Assembly: GCF_003112515.1 (NCBI RefSeq)
Contig: NZ_BEVZ01000002.1
Span: 1,054,001 to 1,118,000 of the forward strand
Origin: Streptomyces fragilis
GTDB lineage: Bacteria; Actinomycetota; Actinomycetes; Streptomycetales; Streptomycetaceae
Length of the DNA: 64,000 nt
Direction: 5' to 3'
The notes beneath the pieces were generated by a model that saw only the letters and a list, made by a program, of their open reading frames with translations, was not told the origin of the DNA and ran no database searches. Of the stretch, positions 14,878 to 23,396 are shown in pieces (position 1 is the stretch's first letter; every line of letters begins with the position of its first letter). The position numbers and the translations under genes were made by a program.

Positions 14878-16164
14878 GTGTTCGTCGCATGGAGAGACCT
14901 CAGGTTCGCCAAGGGGCGCTTCGCCCTGATGGGGACCGTCATCGTGCTCATCACCCTGCTGGTCGGCCTGCTGTCCGGCCTCACCGCCGGGCTGGGCCGG
15001 CAGAACACCTCCGCGATCACCGGCCTGCCCGCCGACAGGATCGCCTTCCAGGACTCCGGCGGCGGGCTGGACGTCTCGTACTCCGACTCCACGGTCACCG
15101 AGGAGCAGTGGCGGCGGTGGGCCCGGACCCCGGGCGTCCGGTGGGCGGAGCCGCTGGGCATCACCACCACCCGGGCCACCGCCGGGGACAGGAGTGCCGC
15201 GGTCTCCGCCTTCGGCGTCCGGGCGGGGTCCCGCCTCGCCCCGCACGGCGGGCAGCTGGACGAGCGGTCGGTGGTGCTGTCCGGCACGGCCGCCGACGAC
15301 CTCGGCGTCCGGCCGGGAGGCACGCTCACCCTGGCCGGGCAGCGGCTGACCGTGGCCGCCGTCGAGGGCGACGCCTCCTTCAGCCACACCCCGGTCGTGT
15401 GGACCAGCCTCGACGTCTGGGCGAGGACAGCACCCCACCCGGGCACCGGTCCCGGCACCGGCCCCGGCCCTGCCGCCGGCACCGGTCCCGGCGAGGGCAC
15501 CGGCACCGGCACCGGCACCGGCCCCGGCGAGGGCACCGAGACCGGCCCCGGCGAGGGCACCGAGACCGGCACCAGCGACGGCCTCGGCGATGGCACCGGT
15601 TCCGGTTCCGGCGATGGCACCGATTTCGGCACCGGCACCGGCCCCGCCGCCGCCCGGACCGCGACCGTGATCGCGCTGAACACCGGCCCCGGCGTCGACA
15701 CGGCGGCCGCCGACCGGGCCGCGGGCACCAGGACCCTCGCCAAGGACGACTCGCTCTCCGCGATCGGCTCCTACACCTCCGAGAACGGCTCCCTGCAGCT
15801 GATGCGCGGCTTCCTGTTCGCCATCTCCGCCCTGGTCGTCGGCGCCTTCTTCACCGTGTGGACCATCCAGCGCAGCGGCGACGTCGCCGTCCTCAAGGCG
15901 CTCGGAGCCTCCACGGCCGTGCTCCTGAAGGACGCCCTCGGCCAAGCCGTCGTCCTGCTGGCCGGCGGCACCCTCATCGGCACCGGCCTCGCCGCCGCCC
16001 TCGGCGCGCTGGTCTCCGGCACCGCCGTGCCGTTCCTCCTGACCCCCGCCACCGTGCTGCTCCCCGCCGCCGTGACGATCCTCCTCGGCGCGGCGGGGGC
16101 CGCCCTGTCCGTCCGCCGCGTCACCTCCGTCGACCCGCTGACCGCCCTGGGAAGTGCCCGATGA
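14878..16164 (+). CDS. FtsX/MacB-like ABC transporter permease with a large Gly/Thr/Pro-rich insertion
   Basis: 428-residue permease. One transmembrane helix at residues about 15-38, an extracytoplasmic domain, then three C-terminal helices (FAISALVVGAFFTVWTIQRSG; QAVVLLAGGTLIGTGLAAALGA; TVLLPAAVTILLGAAGAAL), the FtsX arrangement. The extracytoplasmic domain is interrupted at residues about 188-258 by a low-complexity Gly-Thr-Pro-Glu stretch. GTG start at 14878. Its stop overlaps the ATPase start (ATGA). Such pairs usually act in efflux or lipoprotein/lipid handling. The upstream gap 14706-14877 should contain divergent promoters for this operon and the two-component pair. Confidence 0.88.
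   Translation: MFVAWRDLRFAKGRFALMGTVIVLITLLVGLLSGLTAGLGRQNTSAITGLPADRIAFQDSGGGLDVSYSDSTVTEEQWRRWARTPGVRWAEPLGITTTRATAGDRSAAVSAFGVRAGSRLAPHGGQLDERSVVLSGTAADDLGVRPGGTLTLAGQRLTVAAVEGDASFSHTPVVWTSLDVWARTAPHPGTGPGTGPGPAAGTGPGEGTGTGTGTGPGEGTETGPGEGTETGTSDGLGDGTGSGSGDGTDFGTGTGPAAARTATVIALNTGPGVDTAAADRAAGTRTLAKDDSLSAIGSYTSENGSLQLMRGFLFAISALVVGAFFTVWTIQRSGDVAVLKALGASTAVLLKDALGQAVVLLAGGTLIGTGLAAALGALVSGTAVPFLLTPATVLLPAAVTILLGAAGAALSVRRVTSVDPLTALGSAR
15439..15650 (+). repeat. In-frame GGCACC-type microsatellite within the permease gene
   Basis: About 210 bases built mostly from GGCACC, GGCCCC and GGCGAG units, with GGCACCGGCACCGGCACC as the purest run. It encodes roughly 70 residues of GT, GP, GE and GS dipeptides in the extracytoplasmic domain. 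The repeat keeps frame throughout. Length is likely to differ among strains through slippage. Confidence 0.85.
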
Positions 16165-16841
16165 GCCTGAACCTGACCGACGTCACCCTCACCTACCCCG
16201 ACGGCGACGCCCGCCTGACCGCCCTCGACCGGGTCACCCTGGACGTCCCCGGGGGAACCCTGACCGCCGTGGTCGGCCCCTCTGGCTCCGGCAAGTCCAG
16301 CCTCCTGGCCGTGGCCGCCACACTGATCACCGCCGACTCCGGCACCGTCACCGTCGACGGCGTCGACACCACCGGCATGGGCCGTGGCGAGCTCACCGCC
16401 CTGCGGCGCCGCAAGATCGGCATCGTGTTCCAGCAGCCCAACCTGCTGCCCTCGCTCACCGCCGCCGAACAGCTCCAGGTCATGGCCGTCATCGACGGCC
16501 GGAGCCCCGGGCGGGCCCGGGCCCGCGCCCTCGACCTCCTCGACGCGGTCGGTCTCGCCGACCTGGCCGACCGGCGCCCCCACCAGCTCTCCGGCGGCCA
16601 GCGCCAGCGCGTCAACATCGCCCGCGCCCTGATGAACGACCCCACCGTCCTGCTGGTCGACGAGCCCACCAGCGCCCTCGACCACGAACGGGGCGCCGCG
16701 GTCGTCGACCTGATCGCCCGCCTCACCCGCCGGCGGGCCACCGCGACCGTCCTGGTCACCCACGACACCACCCACCTCACCGCCGTCGACCAGGTCGCCG
16801 AGGTCCGCGACGGCGTCCTGCGCCGGCCCGCCCGCCGCTGA
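16161..16841 (+). CDS. ABC transporter ATP-binding protein (MacB/LolD type)
   Basis: 226-residue ATPase. Walker A VGPSGSGKSSLL, Q-loop VFQQPNLLPSLTA, signature QLSGGQRQRVNIARALM, Walker B TVLLVDEPTSALD, switch His in VTHDTTHL. This is the LolD/MacB class that partners FtsX-type permeases, here the gene immediately upstream with which it shares an ATGA overlap. Followed by a strong terminator, so this is the end of the two-gene operon. Confidence 0.95.
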   Translation: MSLNLTDVTLTYPDGDARLTALDRVTLDVPGGTLTAVVGPSGSGKSSLLAVAATLITADSGTVTVDGVDTTGMGRGELTALRRRKIGIVFQQPNLLPSLTAAEQLQVMAVIDGRSPGRARARALDLLDAVGLADLADRRPHQLSGGQRQRVNIARALMNDPTVLLVDEPTSALDHERGAAVVDLIARLTRRRATATVLVTHDTTHLTAVDQVAEVRDGVLRRPARR

Positions 16842-16894
16842 GACAGGCCCGAGGGGCGGGCCGGGGCGCACGGACGGGCAGCCCGGGAACGCCG

Positions 16895-16929
16895 ACGGCC
16901 CCCCGAGCCGTGGAGGCTCGGGGGGCCGT
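16895..16929. terminator. Bidirectional hairpin terminator
   Basis: Perfect 15-base inverted repeat (16895-16909 with 16915-16929, arm ACGGCCCCCCGAGCC) with a 5-base loop. It lies between the rightward ABC transporter operon and the leftward pssA gene, 54 bases past the ATPase stop and 20 bases past the pssA stop. Confidence 0.9.
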
Positions 16930-16948
16930 TCGTCAGGCGGGGGCGGCG

Positions 16949-17812
16949 CTACTGGAGCTGGGCCGCCCGGGCCTCGCGACGGTTGTCGCGGAAGTTGTTC
17001 ACACGGCGCGCCGTGGCGAACAGCGGGATCACCGCGCCCAGGACCAGCTGCAGCGCGCAGCCGGCCTGCAGCAGCAGCTCGCCGCTGGGCGCACCGGCCG
17101 CCCAGGCGACCAGCATGCCCATGGAGGCCACGATCCAGATCAGCATCGCCACCGCGGACTTGCCCCGCGGCTTCGGGTACTCGACGCGGCTCACCATCAG
17201 CCACGCCGTCCCCAGCACGGCCAGCAGCGTCGCGACGAACGGAAGCTCGAGCAGGACGATGGAGACCACCGTCAGCGCCCCGAACGGGGACGGCATGCCC
17301 TGGAACGTCCCGCTCGGCACCGTCACGATGGAGAACCGCGCAAGCCGCAGCACCACCGCCAGCAGCACCACGATCGCGGCCAGTGCCGCGACCCGCTGAT
17401 GCGCGTCGTCGGCGACCATGCCGTACACGAGCACGAAGTACGCCGGCGCCAGGCCGAAGCTGATCAGGTCGGACAGGTTGTCCAGCTCCGCGCCCATCGG
17501 CGAGGCCCGCAGCTTGCGGGCGACCTGGCCGTCGAACAGGTCGAAGATCGCCGCGGCCAGCATCAGGATCACCGCGGTGGCCGCGCTGTGACGGGCCATG
17601 CCCGTCTCCTGGCTGCCGGTGAGGTGCGGGATCAGGATGCCCGTGGTGGTGAAGTACACCGCCATGAAGCCGCAGGTCGCGTTGCCGAGCGTGAGGGTGT
17701 CGGCTATCGACAGGCGCAGCGACAGAGGCATCTCCTCCTCGTCGCACTCCTCCGCAGGGCCGTCCGCCGAAGGCGACCAGCCGGTACTCGGATCTCGGTC
17801 AGTCACGGTCAA
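16949..17812 (-). CDS. pssA: CDP-diacylglycerol--serine O-phosphatidyltransferase
   Basis: 287-residue membrane enzyme making phosphatidylserine from CDP-diacylglycerol and serine. The CDP-alcohol phosphotransferase signature is complete: FDGQVARKLRASPMG followed by AELDNLSD (metal-binding aspartates), with LGNATCGFMAVYFTTTGI before it. Six to eight hydrophobic helices follow. The start is uncertain: TTG at 17812 has GGGGTGA six bases upstream, while GTG at 17806 is an in-frame alternative. Either way it overlaps the end of psd by several bases, so psd and pssA are coupled and together make phosphatidylethanolamine. Confidence 0.93.
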   Translation of the reverse strand: MTVTDRDPSTGWSPSADGPAEECDEEEMPLSLRLSIADTLTLGNATCGFMAVYFTTTGILIPHLTGSQETGMARHSAATAVILMLAAAIFDLFDGQVARKLRASPMGAELDNLSDLISFGLAPAYFVLVYGMVADDAHQRVAALAAIVVLLAVVLRLARFSIVTVPSGTFQGMPSPFGALTVVSIVLLELPFVATLLAVLGTAWLMVSRVEYPKPRGKSAVAMLIWIVASMGMLVAWAAGAPSGELLLQAGCALQLVLGAVIPLFATARRVNNFRDNRREARAAQLQ

Positions 17813-18455
17813 TGCGAGTCACCCCAGCCACGGTCTTCTGGCCGACCTCGACCGCGACCTCCACCCCGGCCGGGAGGTACAGGTCGACGCGCGAGCCGAA
17901 CCGGATGAGACCGATCCGCTCGCCCTGCTCGACCTTGGTCCCCTTGGGGATGTAGGGCACGATGCGGCGGGCCACCGCGCCGGCGATCTGGATCATCTCG
18001 ATGTCGCCGAGCTCGGTGTCGAAGTGCCAGACGACGCGCTCGTTGTTCTCGCTCTCCTTGTTGAAAGCGGGGACGAACCCACCCGGCACGTGCTCGACCG
18101 ACGTCACGGTGCCGGCCAGCGGCGCGCGGTTGACGTGGACGTTGAGCGGGCTCATGAAGATGGCGACGCGGGTGCGGCCGTCCTTCCAGGGCATGATGCT
18201 CTGCACCACGCCGTCGGCGGGCGAGATCACGCGGCCCTGCGTGATCTCACGCTCCGGGTCCCGGAAGAACCACAGCATGCCCGCCGCGAGAGCGGTGGCG
18301 GGCACGGCCACGGCCTTGGCCGCGCCGGAACGGCGCGCCCGGAGCAGGCTGAGTGCGGCCGTGGCGACCGTCGGCGCGAGCCACGGCGACGCTCCCCGCG
18401 CGAGCCGGGTGCCGGCGATGCTGTCGCGGTGTGCAGAGTCTTGGCTGTGGGGCAT
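17799..18455 (-). CDS. psd: Phosphatidylserine decarboxylase
   Basis: 218-residue proenzyme that decarboxylates phosphatidylserine to phosphatidylethanolamine. The self-cleavage site is Gly187-Ser188 in LIRFGSRVDLYLP, producing the pyruvoyl group on the small alpha chain. FMSPLNVHVNRAPLAG and WFFRDPER are also typical. A hydrophobic stretch at residues 45-63 would anchor the beta chain in the membrane. It is of the short (about 215-residue) actinobacterial/archaeal class. ATG at 18455 follows AAGG by seven bases. The 200-base gap upstream separates it from the ethylmalonyl-CoA genes. Confidence 0.95.
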   Translation of the reverse strand: MPHSQDSAHRDSIAGTRLARGASPWLAPTVATAALSLLRARRSGAAKAVAVPATALAAGMLWFFRDPEREITQGRVISPADGVVQSIMPWKDGRTRVAIFMSPLNVHVNRAPLAGTVTSVEHVPGGFVPAFNKESENNERVVWHFDTELGDIEMIQIAGAVARRIVPYIPKGTKVEQGERIGLIRFGSRVDLYLPAGVEVAVEVGQKTVAGVTRIDRD

Positions 18456-18580
18456 GGAAGACCTTCGTAGCGGGATGGTGCCGCGCTGCAGTTCTGGGGA
18501 CGGCGGCTTTCCGGAATCGTACCGGGCAGGCACTGCAACTGGGCAAGCCAGAAGCCGAGTCGAGGACCGGGAGCGCTGAC

Positions 18581-18613
18581 GGGGTGTGATCTTCTTCTCG
18601 AAGAAAACACCCC
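18581..18613 (-). terminator. Hairpin after the ethylmalonyl-CoA operon
   Basis: GGGGTGT (18581-18587) pairs with ACACCCC (18607-18613), and inside them TTCTT (18592-18596) pairs with AAGAA (18601-18605) around a CTCG loop, with a small asymmetric internal loop. It lies 44 bases after the stop of the acyl-CoA dehydrogenase gene on the minus strand and before psd. Confidence 0.6.
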
Positions 18614-18656
18614 GTAGCGGGACAATCGGCCGGGCTGTGACCGGAACTCTCCGGAA

Positions 18657-19862
18657 TCAGCCCTGGAAGCGGTACTCCTCGAGGAGTCTGCGACCAATGA
18701 TCATCTTCTGGATTTCTGCGGTGCCTTCACCGATGAGCAGCATCGGAGCCTCTCGGTAGAGGCGCTCGATCTCGTACTCCTTGGAGAAGCCGTAGCCGCC
18801 GTGGATCCGGAAGGCATCCTCCACGACCTCCTTGCAGTACTCGCTGGCGAGGTACTTCGCCATGCCTGCCTCGAGGTCGTTTCGTTCCCCGGAGTCCTTT
18901 TTGCGGGCTGCATTCACCATCATCGCATGAGCGGCTTCGACTTTGGTGGCCATTTCGGCCAATTTGAACTGGATCGCCTGGTGCTGGGCGATCGGCTTGC
19001 CGAAGGTGTGGCGCTGCTGCGCGTACTGCACGCCCAGCTCGAACGCACGCTGTGCGACGCCGCAGCCACGGGCCGCCACATTCACGCGCCCCACCTCGAC
19101 GCCGTCCATCATCTGGTAGAAGCCGCGGCCGGTTTTGCCACCCAGTACCCGATTGGCCGGAATTCGCAGGCCATCCATGATGAGCTCGGTGGTGTCGACC
19201 CCCTTGTAGCCCATCTTGTCGATCTTCCCGGGGATGGTCAGCCCGGGGAGGACCTCGCCGAAGCCGGCCGGCTTCTCGACGAGGAAGGTCGTCATCGACC
19301 GGTGCGGCGCGGTGCCCTCGGGGTGTCCTTCGTCACTCTTCACCAGCACGGCCACCAGCGTGGACGTCCCGCCGTTGGTGAGCCACATCTTCTGCCCGGT
19401 GAGGACGAAGTCCTCGCCGTCGCGGACCGCCTTGGACGTGATGGCCGACACGTCCGAACCGAGCGCCGGCTCCGACATCGAGAAGGCGCCGCGGATCTCG
19501 CCGGCCGCCATCCGCGGAAGGAAGTACTCCTTCTGCTCGTCGGTGCCGTGCTGCTTGATCATGTAGGCGACGATGAAATGGGTGTTGATGATGCCGGAGA
19601 CCGACATCCAGCCCCGGGCGAGCTCCTCCACGCACAGCGCGTAGGTCAGGAGCGACTCGCCCAGACCCCCGTACTCCTCGGGGATCATCAGCCCGAACAG
19701 GCCGAGTTCCTTCAGGCCGTCGACGATCGCCTGCGGGTACTCGTCGCGGTGCTCCAGCTGGGTGGCGACCGGGATGATCTCCTTGTCCACGAACTCCCTG
19801 ACCGTGGACAGGATCTCCTGCTGGACGTCGGTCAGACCGTGGGTCCGGGCGAGTCGGCTCAT
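18657..19862 (-). CDS. mcd: Acyl-CoA dehydrogenase, probably methylsuccinyl-CoA dehydrogenase
   Basis: 401-residue FAD flavoenzyme with complete acyl-CoA dehydrogenase architecture: N-terminal helical domain, FSMSEPALGSD and KMWLTNGG flavin contacts, RGCGVAQRAFELGVQYAQQRHTFGKPI, and IHGGYGFSKEYEIERLYREA. The catalytic-base Glu position in LIGEGTAEIQKM is occupied. Because it is the last gene of ccr-ecm-mcl-mch, the substrate is inferred to be (2S)-methylsuccinyl-CoA, oxidised to mesaconyl-CoA. It lacks the long N-terminal extension of the Rhodobacter enzyme. The ATG overlaps the stop of the hydratase gene (ATGA). Confidence 0.88.
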   Translation of the reverse strand: MSRLARTHGLTDVQQEILSTVREFVDKEIIPVATQLEHRDEYPQAIVDGLKELGLFGLMIPEEYGGLGESLLTYALCVEELARGWMSVSGIINTHFIVAYMIKQHGTDEQKEYFLPRMAAGEIRGAFSMSEPALGSDVSAITSKAVRDGEDFVLTGQKMWLTNGGTSTLVAVLVKSDEGHPEGTAPHRSMTTFLVEKPAGFGEVLPGLTIPGKIDKMGYKGVDTTELIMDGLRIPANRVLGGKTGRGFYQMMDGVEVGRVNVAARGCGVAQRAFELGVQYAQQRHTFGKPIAQHQAIQFKLAEMATKVEAAHAMMVNAARKKDSGERNDLEAGMAKYLASEYCKEVVEDAFRIHGGYGFSKEYEIERLYREAPMLLIGEGTAEIQKMIIGRRLLEEYRFQG

Positions 19863-20377
19863 CCCTTGGACTCCTTCTCCTTCAGCTCGGGCCGGCCGGG
19901 CTGCTCGCCGCCGCGCTCCTTGATGTACGTCCCGGTCGGCACCATCACCTTGCGGCGGAAGACGCAGACCAGCGTGCCGTCCTGCTTGTAGCCCTTGGTC
20001 TCCACGTACACGATGCCGCGGTCGTTCTTCGACTTCGAGGGCCACTTGTCGAGCACGGTGGTCTCGCCGTAGATCGTGTCGCCGTGGAAGGTCGGCGCCA
20101 CGTGCTTGAGCGACTCGATCTCCAGGTTGGCGATCGCCTTGCCCGAGACGTCCGGCACCGACATGCCGAGCAGCAGCGAGTAGATGTAGTTGCCCACCAC
20201 GACGTTCTTGCCGAAGTCGGTCGTCTTCCCGGCGTAGTTGACGTCCATGTGGAGCGGGTGGTGGTTCATGGTGAGGAGGCAGAACAGGTGGTCGTCGTAC
20301 TCGGTGACCGTCTTCCCCGGCCAGTGCTTGTACGTAGCCCCGACCTCGAACTCCTCGTAGGTGCGCCCGAACTGCAC
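19859..20377 (-). CDS. mch: MaoC-type hydratase, probably mesaconyl-CoA hydratase
   Basis: 172-residue single hot-dog-fold enzyme. The catalytic Asp/His of the MaoC motif lie in the segment MNHHPLHMDVNYAGKTTDFGKNVVVG. Its place between the lyase and dehydrogenase genes of an ethylmalonyl-CoA operon points to hydration of mesaconyl-CoA to beta-methylmalyl-CoA. The short form is half the size of the duplicated Rhodobacter enzyme. GTG start at 20377, three bases after the lyase gene; coupled to mcd downstream. Confidence 0.87.
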   Translation of the reverse strand: MQFGRTYEEFEVGATYKHWPGKTVTEYDDHLFCLLTMNHHPLHMDVNYAGKTTDFGKNVVVGNYIYSLLLGMSVPDVSGKAIANLEIESLKHVAPTFHGDTIYGETTVLDKWPSKSKNDRGIVYVETKGYKQDGTLVCVFRRKVMVPTGTYIKERGGEQPGRPELKEKESKG

Positions 20378-20380
20378 GGC

Positions 20381-21355
20381 TCAGCCCTCCGGAATCTCGA
20401 ACTTGCTGGTGCGCTTCAGGCCGGCCGCGCGGCCCTTGCCCGCGATGACCAGCGCCATCTTCCGGCTCGCCTCGTCGATCATCTCGTCGCCGAGCATGGC
20501 CGAGCCCTTCCTGCCGCCCGCGTCCGAGGTGCACCATTCGTACGCGTCCAGGATCAGCTCGGCGTGGTCGTAGTCCTCCTGGGAGGGGGAGAAGACCTCG
20601 TTGGCGGCGTCCACCTGGCCCGGGTGCAGCACCCACTTGCCGTCGAAGCCCAGGGCCGCGGCGCGCCCGGCCACCTCGCGGAAGCCGTCCACGTTGCGGA
20701 TCTGCAGGTAGGGACCGTCGATCGCCTGGAGGTCGTTGGCGCGGGCCGCCATCAGGATCTTCATCAGGATGTAGTGGTAGGCGTCGGCGCCGTAGCCGGG
20801 CGGCTGCTCGCCGACCACCAGGGACTTCATGTTGATGGAGGCCATGAAGTCGGCGGGGCCGAAGATGATGGTCTCCAGACGCGGCGAGGCCTCGGCGATC
20901 GCGTTGACGTTGTTGAGGCCCTGGGCGTTCTCGATCTGCGCCTCGATGCCGATCCGGCCGACCTCGAAGCCCATCGTCTTCTCGATCTGGGTGAGCAGCA
21001 GGTCCAGCGCGACGACCTGCTCCGCGTTCTGCACCTTGGGCAGCATGATGCAGTCCAGGTTCGGGCCGGCGCCCTCGACGACCGTGACCACGTCCCGGTA
21101 GGTCCACTCGGTGGTCCAGTCGTTGACCCGGACCACGCGGGTCTTGCCCGTCCAGTCGCCCTCGTTGAGGAACTTGACGATGGTGTGCCGGGCCTCCGGC
21201 TTCGCCAGCGGCGCGCAGGCGTCCTCCAGGTCCAGGAACACCTGGTCCGCGGGCAGCCCCTGGGCCTTCTCCAGGAAGCGCGGGTTGGAGCCGGGGACCG
21301 CCAGGCAGGAGCGCCGGGGGCGCAGACGGTTCACGGACGGCTGGGGCGCGGTCAT
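20381..21355 (-). CDS. mcl: HpcH/HpaI-type lyase, probably malyl-/beta-methylmalyl-CoA lyase
   Basis: 324-residue CitE-like TIM-barrel enzyme. SCLAVPGSNPRFLEKAQGL, VFLDLEDACAPLAKPEAR, DCIMLPKVQNAEQV, EAQIENAQGLNNVNAIA and IIFGPADFMASIN mark the metal- and CoA-binding strands. In the ethylmalonyl-CoA pathway it cleaves beta-methylmalyl-CoA to glyoxylate and propionyl-CoA. The ATG overlaps the stop of ecm (ATGA). Confidence 0.9.
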   Translation of the reverse strand: MTAPQPSVNRLRPRRSCLAVPGSNPRFLEKAQGLPADQVFLDLEDACAPLAKPEARHTIVKFLNEGDWTGKTRVVRVNDWTTEWTYRDVVTVVEGAGPNLDCIMLPKVQNAEQVVALDLLLTQIEKTMGFEVGRIGIEAQIENAQGLNNVNAIAEASPRLETIIFGPADFMASINMKSLVVGEQPPGYGADAYHYILMKILMAARANDLQAIDGPYLQIRNVDGFREVAGRAAALGFDGKWVLHPGQVDAANEVFSPSQEDYDHAELILDAYEWCTSDAGGRKGSAMLGDEMIDEASRKMALVIAGKGRAAGLKRTSKFEIPEG

Positions 21356-23379
21356 GCGGGGACCTCCAGGGGGTCGAGCTTGTGGGCCTTGCGGATCTCG
21401 TCGACGATACGGCCGATGATCCCGGTGATGTCGAAGTCCTTCGGGGTGAACACCGCGGCCACCCCGGCGGACCGGAGCTGCTCGGCGTCCGCGCCCGGGA
21501 TGATGCCGCCGGCGATCACCGGGATGTCGTCCGCGCCGGCCGTGCGCAGCCGGGTCAGGACGTCGGGCACCAGCTGGGCGTGCGAGCCGGACAGGATGGA
21601 CAGGCCGACCGCGTGCACGTCCTCGGCGAGGGCGGCGTCCACGATCTGCTCCGGCGTCAGCCGGATGCCCTGGTAGACCACCTCGAAGCCGGCGTCGCGG
21701 GCGCGCACGGCGATCTGCTCGGCGCCGTTGGAGTGCCCGTCCAGGCCCGGCTTGCCGACCAGGAAGCGCAGCTTGCCCACGCCCAGGTCGCGGGCGGTGG
21801 CCTCGACCCGGCGGCGGACCTCGGCGAGCCCGGTGCCCTCCTCGGCCGCCACCGCCACCGGGGCGGACGAGACGCCGGTGGGCGCCCGGTACTCACCGAA
21901 CACCTCCCGCAGCGCTCCCGCCCACTCCCCGGTGGTCGCCCCCGCACGGGCGCATTCAAGGGTGGCTTCCATGAGGTTGTCGTCGCCGCGCGCCGCCTGC
22001 TTCAGCCGCTCCAGCGCCTTGCACGGGCGCGGGTGGTTGAACGGCGGCTGGTAGCGGGTGTCCCGCCAGGCCTGCAGCGAGGCGATCACCCGGGCCTCGA
22101 CGGCCGGGTCGACCGTCTGGATGGCCGTGTCCAGGTCCGCGGTGAGCGGGCTGGGCTCGGTCGACTCGAAGACGTTCACGCCGACGATCCTGTCGAGTCC
22201 CGACTCGATCCGCGCCCGGCGCTCGGCGTGCGAGGCGACGAGCTGGGACTTCAGGTAGCCCGACTCCACGGCGGCCATCGCGCCGCCCATCTCCTGGATG
22301 CGGTCCATCTCCGCCCAGGACGCCTCGACCAGCTCGGCGACCTTGGCCTCGATCACCGTCGAGCCCTCGAAGATGTCGCCGTACTCCAGCAGGTCGCTCT
22401 CGTAGGCGAGGACCTGCTGGATCCGCAGCGACCACTGCTGGTCCCAGGGCCGGGGCAGGCCCAGCGCCTCGTTCCAGGCCGGCAGCTGCACGGCGCGGGC
22501 GCGGGCGTCCTTGGAGAGGGTGACGGCCAGCATCTCCAGCACGATCCGCTGGACGTTGTTCTCCGGCTGCGCCTCGGTCAGGCCGAGCGAGTTGACCTGG
22601 ACGCCGTAGCGGAAGCGGCGCTGCTTGGCGTTCTCGATGCCGTACCGCTCACGGGTGACGCGGTCCCAGATGCGGGTGAAGGCCCGCATCTTGCACATCT
22701 CCTCGACGAATCGGACGCCGGCGTTGACGAAGAACGAGATCCGGGCGACGACGTCGCCGAACTTCTCCTCGGGCACCTGGCCGCTGTCGCGGACCGCGTC
22801 GAGCACGGCGATCGCGGTGGACATCGCGTAGGCGATCTCCTGGACCGGGGTGGCTCCCGCCTCCTGCAGGTGGTAGCTGCAGATGTTGATCGGGTTCCAC
22901 TTCGGCATGTGGGTGACCGTGTAGGTGATCAGGTCCGTGGTCAGCCGCAGCGAAGGCCCGGGCGGGAAGACGTGCGTCCCCCGGGAGAGGTACTCCTTGA
23001 CGATGTCGTTCTGGGTGGTGCCCTGCAGGGCCGCGACGTCCGCGCCCTGCTCCTCGGCGACGACCTGGTAGAGCGCCAGCAGCCACATGGCGGTGGCGTT
23101 GATGGTCATCGAGGTGTTCATCTTCTCGAGGGGGATGTCCTCGAAGAGACGGCGCATGTCGCCGACGTGGGCCACCGGGACCCCGACCCGGCCGACCTCG
23201 CCGCGGGCGAGGACGTGGTCGGAGTCGTAACCGGTCTGGGTGGGCAGGTCGAACGCCACCGACAGGCCGGTCTGCCCCTTGGCGAGGTTGCGCCGGTACA
23301 GCTCGTTGGACGCCTCGGCCGTCGAGTGGCCGGCGTACGTCCGCATCAGCCACGGACGGTCCTTCTGACGCTCTGACAT
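21352..23379 (-). CDS. ecm: Ethylmalonyl-CoA mutase (MeaA), adenosylcobalamin-dependent
   Basis: 675-residue B12 mutase. The N-terminal TIM-barrel part begins RPWLMRTYAGHSTAEASNELYRRN and includes FDLPTQTGYDSDH. The C-terminal B12-binding domain carries the base-off motif DGHSNGAEQ (DxHxxG) and later GLSILSGSHAQLVPDV. This is the MeaA-type signature rather than that of the two-subunit methylmalonyl-CoA mutase. It converts ethylmalonyl-CoA to methylsuccinyl-CoA. ATG at 23379 follows GGCGGAAG by five bases. It is 17 bases downstream of ccr in the same operon. Confidence 0.95.
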   Translation of the reverse strand: MSERQKDRPWLMRTYAGHSTAEASNELYRRNLAKGQTGLSVAFDLPTQTGYDSDHVLARGEVGRVGVPVAHVGDMRRLFEDIPLEKMNTSMTINATAMWLLALYQVVAEEQGADVAALQGTTQNDIVKEYLSRGTHVFPPGPSLRLTTDLITYTVTHMPKWNPINICSYHLQEAGATPVQEIAYAMSTAIAVLDAVRDSGQVPEEKFGDVVARISFFVNAGVRFVEEMCKMRAFTRIWDRVTRERYGIENAKQRRFRYGVQVNSLGLTEAQPENNVQRIVLEMLAVTLSKDARARAVQLPAWNEALGLPRPWDQQWSLRIQQVLAYESDLLEYGDIFEGSTVIEAKVAELVEASWAEMDRIQEMGGAMAAVESGYLKSQLVASHAERRARIESGLDRIVGVNVFESTEPSPLTADLDTAIQTVDPAVEARVIASLQAWRDTRYQPPFNHPRPCKALERLKQAARGDDNLMEATLECARAGATTGEWAGALREVFGEYRAPTGVSSAPVAVAAEEGTGLAEVRRRVEATARDLGVGKLRFLVGKPGLDGHSNGAEQIAVRARDAGFEVVYQGIRLTPEQIVDAALAEDVHAVGLSILSGSHAQLVPDVLTRLRTAGADDIPVIAGGIIPGADAEQLRSAGVAAVFTPKDFDITGIIGRIVDEIRKAHKLDPLEVPA

Positions 23380-23396
23380 CTGTCTTCCGCCGATCC

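Noticed and set aside
13455..16841. A 1128-residue rightward frame across the kinase and ABC transporter genes
   Set aside because: It is antisense to the two-component genes and out of frame with the permease; only its last part is the real ATPase (16161-16841). Long shadow frames are expected at this GC content.
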